Made by a program: the position numbers and the translations under genes
Notes under the pieces: generated by a model
Database searches by the model: none
Told to the model about the DNA's origin: nothing
The model's input: the letters and a program-made list of their open reading frames with translations, nothing else
Shown here: positions 58,812 to 64,000 of the stretch, in pieces
How the letters are laid out: the number at the start of each line of letters is the position of its first letter
Numbering within the stretch: the first letter of the stretch is position 1
Origin: Notospermus geniculatus
Lineage: Eukaryota > Nemertea > Pilidiophora > Heteronemertea > Lineidae
NCBI GenBank assembly: GCA_002633025.1
Contig: NMRB01000547.1
Coordinates: 60,472 to 124,471, forward strand
Direction: 5' to 3'
Length of the DNA stretch: 64,000 nt

Positions 58812-61800
58812 TTAGTCTTCTCTCAGTGTTTGCGGCATGGGTGCCCGTGTATCATACAATGTAGGCGCCTGAAGGATGATTCCCAAAGTACCAACAACAC
58901 AGGCTGTCGTGAAGATCCACAGGAAAAGTCGGTCTAGCACCATTGCTACGTACTTCCAATCCTCCTTAATCTGAAATAACACAATTAGGAAGACTTTATA
59001 CTTGATCACAAATCGTGATTGGGCGACTTTCGTCCTGTGGCCACGTCACATTCCGAAATTTGAGGTTTGCATGTCAACTTCGCCGCGCTTTTCCACCTCC
59101 ACTTGCCACTCTTCACAAACCATCATGGCTGACCCTGATTGGGGCATCCCTACACCAGCGCATCCAGCCTCATTATGATTTCACTCCTTATTAAGTTGAT
59201 TCGACACCAGCCGTTTGTGTTGGAACGATGTTCTGTATGTACAGAAGCTTGCCATATGGCATTGGCTGGACAAACAGTTCAGAGAGGTTTCGTAAGCTGT
59301 GCTGATGCATGACAAACATTATGTACAAGTAGCCTCAAAGCCCACAAGACACGACTGTCTAAAACAACCACAGAGGCAACTGAAAATCATGTGCAGCACG
59401 AGAGTTGACCAACTCTCCTATTCTATATCGCTCCTCCTAATCTATATCGGTTCTAAAAAGATAAACCAACACCACAAGGCTAAATAATGGCATGAAAGAA
59501 ACCTGTTGCTAACTTGGCTCAGCTGGGATCGGGGTATGCGGTTCAGGTCAATCAGAACAGAGTTTTTGATACCGGGAGAAGATTGTGACAGAATCACTCA
59601 GGCGGACAGGAGTTGGTTATATCATTATAGAATATGTCGTTGGAAGTGATTATAAAGTATTTTATGTGTTAAAAGCAATGATAACAATTATTTTGTTTGA
59701 GGTAAAGAAGGGCTAGTGGTGAAGCGAGCTGGAAAAGCACGGCTGATATGACTCACGGGATACTGCTGGTGTCGGTGATAACCTTTTTCATTGAACACTC
59801 CTCAAAGACTAGGTGCTCGCCCAACTGAGAGTTTCCTCGCACAAGATGGCCCTGTTTGGGCAACCAATGGGTCGTCGTTTGTGCCACTGGTCAAGGCGTA
59901 AGCCGTTGGGAGGTCAGGGCCCATCCATATTCATAAAACTACTTAATACATGTAAGTGTGACACTTCACTTATCCTTTGTTCAACACAAAAGATAAGTAC
60001 CGCACTTTGACCTATGTTATGGCTCGAATTCTAGAAGCCTCCGAAAATCTAAGGTCCACTTTAAGCTTTTGTATTCTGCCCTGCAAACAACAGCTTAAAG
60101 GTAAACCTTAGAGTCAAGGACTTCTAGAATACGGCCTTATGAATATGGACCCTGGAATGTTGTATTGCCCATCGACAGCCAACTCGCATCAGAAAATTCT
60201 CACGTGGAGGAGCGCCAAGCTGCCGGGGGATTGTTCTTGTATTGAATACATTCGAATGAAAAAAGTTATGTTCCTCACCAGCAGATTACCGTGAGTTTTG
60301 CTAACCTCTGACCGGGAGTCTTAAACACTGTCAAACACCAGAACTCTCATACCAGATCCTACATCATGCAGATCCACACATGCTTTGTTGTTTACATGTG
60401 CAGAGGTACACCACTCATCACATCATCCTGGTTAACCAAAGTTTCCGTTCCACTGCAGCAAACTAAGCACAGATTCATACTTTGCATACACGCTAATGGC
60501 AGATACACTCGCTCTACGCAAGCCGCACAAAACAAATCAAAAACCCATACCACAACCAGACAGAAATATACTACCACAACCATGGTAAGTAAGTTTGAGA
60601 AACTTGTAAAGAATGTACATGTAGTGTAATACATTTTAATTAATAACAGCAGGAAACGACAGTGTGAAAACTACGTCATATGGTATTGCAGTGATAATTT
60701 AAACCGAATCTTCAACCTGTTCTTTCCTGGTATCTCAATGCCAGACTCTGCGGCACTCAGGATCCTTGCAGATGGACAATGGAGCTAATGGGGAACCCGC
60801 AGATTTACCGCCACTGGGAGGCGCTGTGAGCGGTTGTACCTTTTTACGACGTCTCAGTCCCTGTTGCATTGCGTCAAGGACGTCGTGACGCGACGACATT
60901 GCGTTGCTTTTGCTCTGTTTTTGACGTCTTCGGTACAACCGCTCACAGCGCCGCCTATTGGGATACACGGGTTCCCCATCAGATTTGATTAAGTTATTAT
61001 GAATACCAGATGGCGGTTGGTAGATAGACGAGGTAGACAGAAAAATAGTGAAACCGAACATGCAGTACTTACATTGCCGTCCTCGTCGTCTTTCTTCAGA
61101 TGTTCCGCTATGAACCGCACACCTTCCAATGCTTTGAGGACATTTGGGGCGTACCGTCGTTGTCGGAGGCCCGGGTTGTCGCTATCATGACCAAGGAGAC
61201 CTTCAGCGCCACGCATGACGTAGTTGCTATGGGCACTCTCGAAGGTATCACTTGCCAGCCTGCTGCCGTCACCGTACGAGTCTCTGATCTCCACGCCGTT
61301 ACAGGTTCGGACCACCACCCGTGGTGCCCGCTCCTTTTCCGGGTTCGGTCGCCGCATGATCAACAGTCTTGGTAGAATGTTTAGGAAGACTTTTCTGACC
61401 CAAGGCGACATGGTATGCGTGGATGGCGACCGAAAGTGGACATTGAGGACAATGACGGTGACGATGATGGACAAGGTGACGAGTATCATGGTGAAGAGGA
61501 GATACTTTCCTATAAGTGGAACTACAAGAGACGTCGGCGGAATAATCTCGGCCAGCAGCAAGAAAAACACAGTGAGTGAAAGCAGAATGGAAATACACAA
61601 AGTAATTTTCTCCCCGCTGTCGGAAGGAAGGTAAAAGACGAGAACCGTCAGGAAGGAGATGGCGACACACGGTATGATCAGGTTGACCGTGTAGAAGAGA
61701 GTCTTTCGCCTCATGGTGATGTTGAATGTGATATCTGGGTAAGGCTCCACGCAGCATGGGTAGTACTTCTCATTCCGTCTGGCTGGAGCGTCTAGGATGT

Positions 61801-62090
61801 CCCATTCCACGCTCTGGTAAAAGTTGTTGAGGTTGATACCATCAGGGATCAGGACAGCGCCACCACCATCATCATCCTTCTGAACCTGACCTATATGTTT
61901 CAGGTCAACTTGGAAACCGTCGTACGTCCAAGAACCGAACTTCATGGAACACAACTGTTCATCAAAGGGGAAGAACTCAACATTGATGGTGCAGGAACTT
62001 TTATAAATTGCAGGAGGCTCCCACTCTACTAAACCTTGTGGATGCAGGGTGGCTTTTGTCATTAGTGTCACTTCATAGTTTCCATCAGCA
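58812..62090 (-). CDS. nicotinic acetylcholine receptor alpha-type subunit, 5' end missing
   Basis: Two exons: 61073-62090 (enters in phase 1, 339 codons) and 58812-58970 (52 residues and stop). Cation channel subunit gated by acetylcholine, plasma membrane. In order: (N)[15 protein letters not shown], the Cys-loop (C, 13 residues with FPFDEQ, C), GSWTYDG, the vicinal Cys pair in [11 protein letters not shown] that marks alpha subunits, M1 ([20 protein letters not shown]), M2 starting [20 protein letters not shown] with Glu at -1' (cation-selective), M3, a loop of about 100 residues, and M4 in the last exon ([19 protein letters not shown]). It resembles vertebrate alpha2-4/6-like chains. The exons for the signal peptide and the N-terminal part of the ligand-binding domain lie beyond the right edge. 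The frame upstream of 62090 is intron. Confidence 0.95.
59916..60154. mobile_element. foldback element in receptor intron
   Basis: AGGGCCCATCCATATTCATAA / TTATGAATATGGACCCT ends, with an inner attctagaag/cttctagaat pair. It lies in the intron before the M4 exon. Confidence 0.7.
60787..60978. mobile_element. best copy of the GCGAGCGGTTGT-family MITE
   Basis: ATGGGGAACCCGC... / ...CGGGTTCCCCAT ends with gcgctgtgagcggttgtacc arms. Intronic in the receptor gene. Other copies at 48098 and 53370. Confidence 0.85.
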
Positions 62091-64000
62091 CTGAAATTGA
62101 TATCACAAACTTGAAATGGACATGCATTGTGATGGGGGGGGGGGGGGGGNGGGGTCAGTACATGTCTGGGTACAGGTATGTGTTCTGCATAACGGGTATG
62201 AAATGGGCGTATGTTGTTGAGGGAATTGAGTAACGTGTATGTACGTATGCCAGTGTATGTGTTTGATATCGCAGAATGTGGGCCACTACATGGTTGTTTT
62301 GGTGCAGTGGGTACGTGTGTCGGGCGTATGTGTTTTTTTGGGTTGTCGGGGTGATACATGTCGTTGTTTGTGATTACTGGTGCCTCAATGAACTACATGT
62401 AGGCCCCGGCAACGTGCACACTGCTACACAAACAACATGTAGCCTTTACATGTACATGTACGTATATCTGTGGGGTTGGGGGCGGGCGGCGGGCGTGGTG
62501 GTAGGTTCTGATGGCTTGGACACAATGGGGGCAAGTCGAGTGTACCGCTTTAATAGCTGTTGAAACAAAAGTAATATCCCCATCCTAATCAATTTCCACA
62601 CAAAGGCGTGCATTGAATAGGACCTGGTTTCGGTGTGCCGCCATCTTGTCGTAGGTATGATCCCCATTCCAGTGAATGGCTTTTGTCGGATCTCGGATGG
62701 GAAGCTTTTCATCGCTCGATCCTGTGGAACACTATGGCAGTTACCATAATGCTGAGTGAATTACATCTCAATGCCATTATATTCACTTGGTCTTAATGAA
62801 TGGATTGTTTATGGTTTGACTGTGTAGGCCATACTGTTCAATGTCTTTGGGAGGGTGGTTTAACAGCATGCATTTCTAAAGCTACCATTCAAAATAATAT
62901 CAGCGTTTCACCAGTGATTTGCTTTCTTTTGCATCTATTTTTGAGAATTTACCGCATCATCATTCAAAAATTCCAAAACTATCGAAAAGTATGATGGTTT
63001 TGTTCGCACCGGTGGGTACACAAGTTTTACTAAAGAATGATGAAAGTCTTCGATATTTCTCAAATTTCGCTGGAGAATTTCCGACAATGGTTATTCGTTA
63101 TGTAATTTACATACTTATACACTGTATATCAATATTACATGTAAATTTACTAAAGAAAGAATGAAAAAGTAACAAAATATGAATAAACAATCGAAATTAT
63201 TAAAAAGCATTTTCCACATCAGATATTTGAAAAAAGCGTTGCTCATAGCAGTTTCTTAAAGACCGGTGCGAAAAGTAGGTGCATGATGCTTGAATAATGC
63301 AAGTTTTGATGCAGAGGTGATCGTCATCATGCGTTTAAAAAAGTTTAAAAAGCAAATCAAGGTGCAATGGTAAATCAGAAATGCTGTGTAGGCTGTAGGA
63401 GATTGGCATGCGTGTTGCACGGATGAAGTAGGCTGTGTAGAGTCGTTTGAGGGGTGCAGTGTTGTGTTAGATAATAGGGCCCAGGACAGCCTGTGGCCGG
63501 TACACGACGCGCGCGACAACACGGCACCGAGTTATCACGCACGACCCGTACAGCTTAGAGGGACAGTCGACAAAGCTATGTCAACACTGCGAGGGTTTAT
63601 GACAGGGGTTGAGATGGACATGCAAACGAAGTGGTGGATGGACAAGAAGTCGACAGCGGAGATGGTGCTATCCAAGTCGAAAGAATCCGGTCCAGTTTCG
63701 CCAACGTTCAAGAGATATTACTATCGCATATCTCCATTCTGCTCCCACAAGTTATTTGCCCAAAAGGCCGAAACCATCCGCCGGACGTATGCACGAGAAT
63801 CACACAGAAGACAGAGAATTAAAACGATTAGTTCTTGCTCAAAACTGAAAAGAATGTAGAGATCATATCTGCGAAAAAAGAAGGCATTATGTTAGAACAT
63901 TTGACAGCAAAATAAGAAACATAATACTCTGTAGGTCCAAGAGATTAGATACCTTATCCTATCATGGGTATTGACACTTGCATATAATGTAAAGGCCTAT
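62091..64000 (-). other. receptor intron to window edge
   Basis: No upstream receptor exon is found. It holds a G run of about 20 bases with one ambiguous base (62134-62154) and GT-rich sequence to 62520. The 131-codon plus-strand frame at 63464-63859 is unrecognised. Confidence 0.5.

Noticed and set aside
63464-63859. 131-codon plus-strand frame
   Set aside because: Lies in the receptor intron, unrecognised, with three overlapping frames open; not enough support.

Overview
This window is a eukaryotic, almost certainly invertebrate animal, genome segment. Coding regions are split by short phase-consistent introns with canonical GT..AG sites. The recognisable proteins are metazoan (nicotinic acetylcholine receptor alpha-type subunit, SOCS-box ankyrin protein, rhodopsin-type GPCR, RILP-like protein, TMED2). 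The DNA is crowded with small non-autonomous foldback elements and the palindromic acatgtacatgta motif that is common in lancelets and marine lophotrochozoans. I cannot tell those groups apart from this sequence. There are two assembly gaps (21370-21914 and 45856-45884) and one ambiguous base (62150).

Layout. (1) 1-9676, minus strand: four exons of a RILPL1-like gene (N-terminal RH1 domain plus coiled coil) running off the left edge; its 6.9 kb first intron holds SINEs, foldback elements and a 26-29 bp minisatellite. (2) 10003-11423, plus: complete four-exon TMED2, head-to-head with RILPL across a 326 bp interval carrying an NRF1-type palindrome. (3) 13185-20365, minus: nine consecutive exons of a divergent clathrin heavy chain-like protein covering the beta-propeller and start of the linker, plus two unassigned downstream exon candidates. 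(4) 20.5-32.9 kb: essentially gene-free, with one gap and many foldback elements. (5) 33045-35678, plus: an 877-residue uninterrupted reading frame for a predicted type I membrane protein with a long disordered cytoplasmic tail, not recognised. (6) 36.3-46.7 kb: gene-free, very dense in nested foldback elements. (7) 46848-48038, plus: an intronless basic Ser-rich 396-residue protein with a TATA box, not recognised. (8) 48865-50512, minus: an ankyrin/SOCS-box (ASB-type) gene whose poly(A) signal lies about 40 bp from that of the preceding gene. (9) 51918-53216, plus: a two-exon rhodopsin-class GPCR. (10) 53.4-58.5 kb: foldback elements, several nested. (11) 58812-62090, minus: the 3' part of a nicotinic acetylcholine receptor alpha-type subunit, whose 5' exons lie beyond the right edge.

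The genes show no sign of forming a pathway. RILP-like, TMED2 and clathrin-like proteins all belong to membrane traffic and sit side by side, but that may be chance. The most interesting material is the clathrin heavy chain paralogue with changes in its clathrin-box pocket, the unrecognised 877-residue membrane protein with a furin-type site, the RILPL/TMED2 divergent promoter, the tail-to-tail poly(A) pair near 48.4 kb, and the foldback elements (nested insertions, hammerhead-like hairpins flanked by 13-14 bp direct repeats, and one with a telomere-like core).
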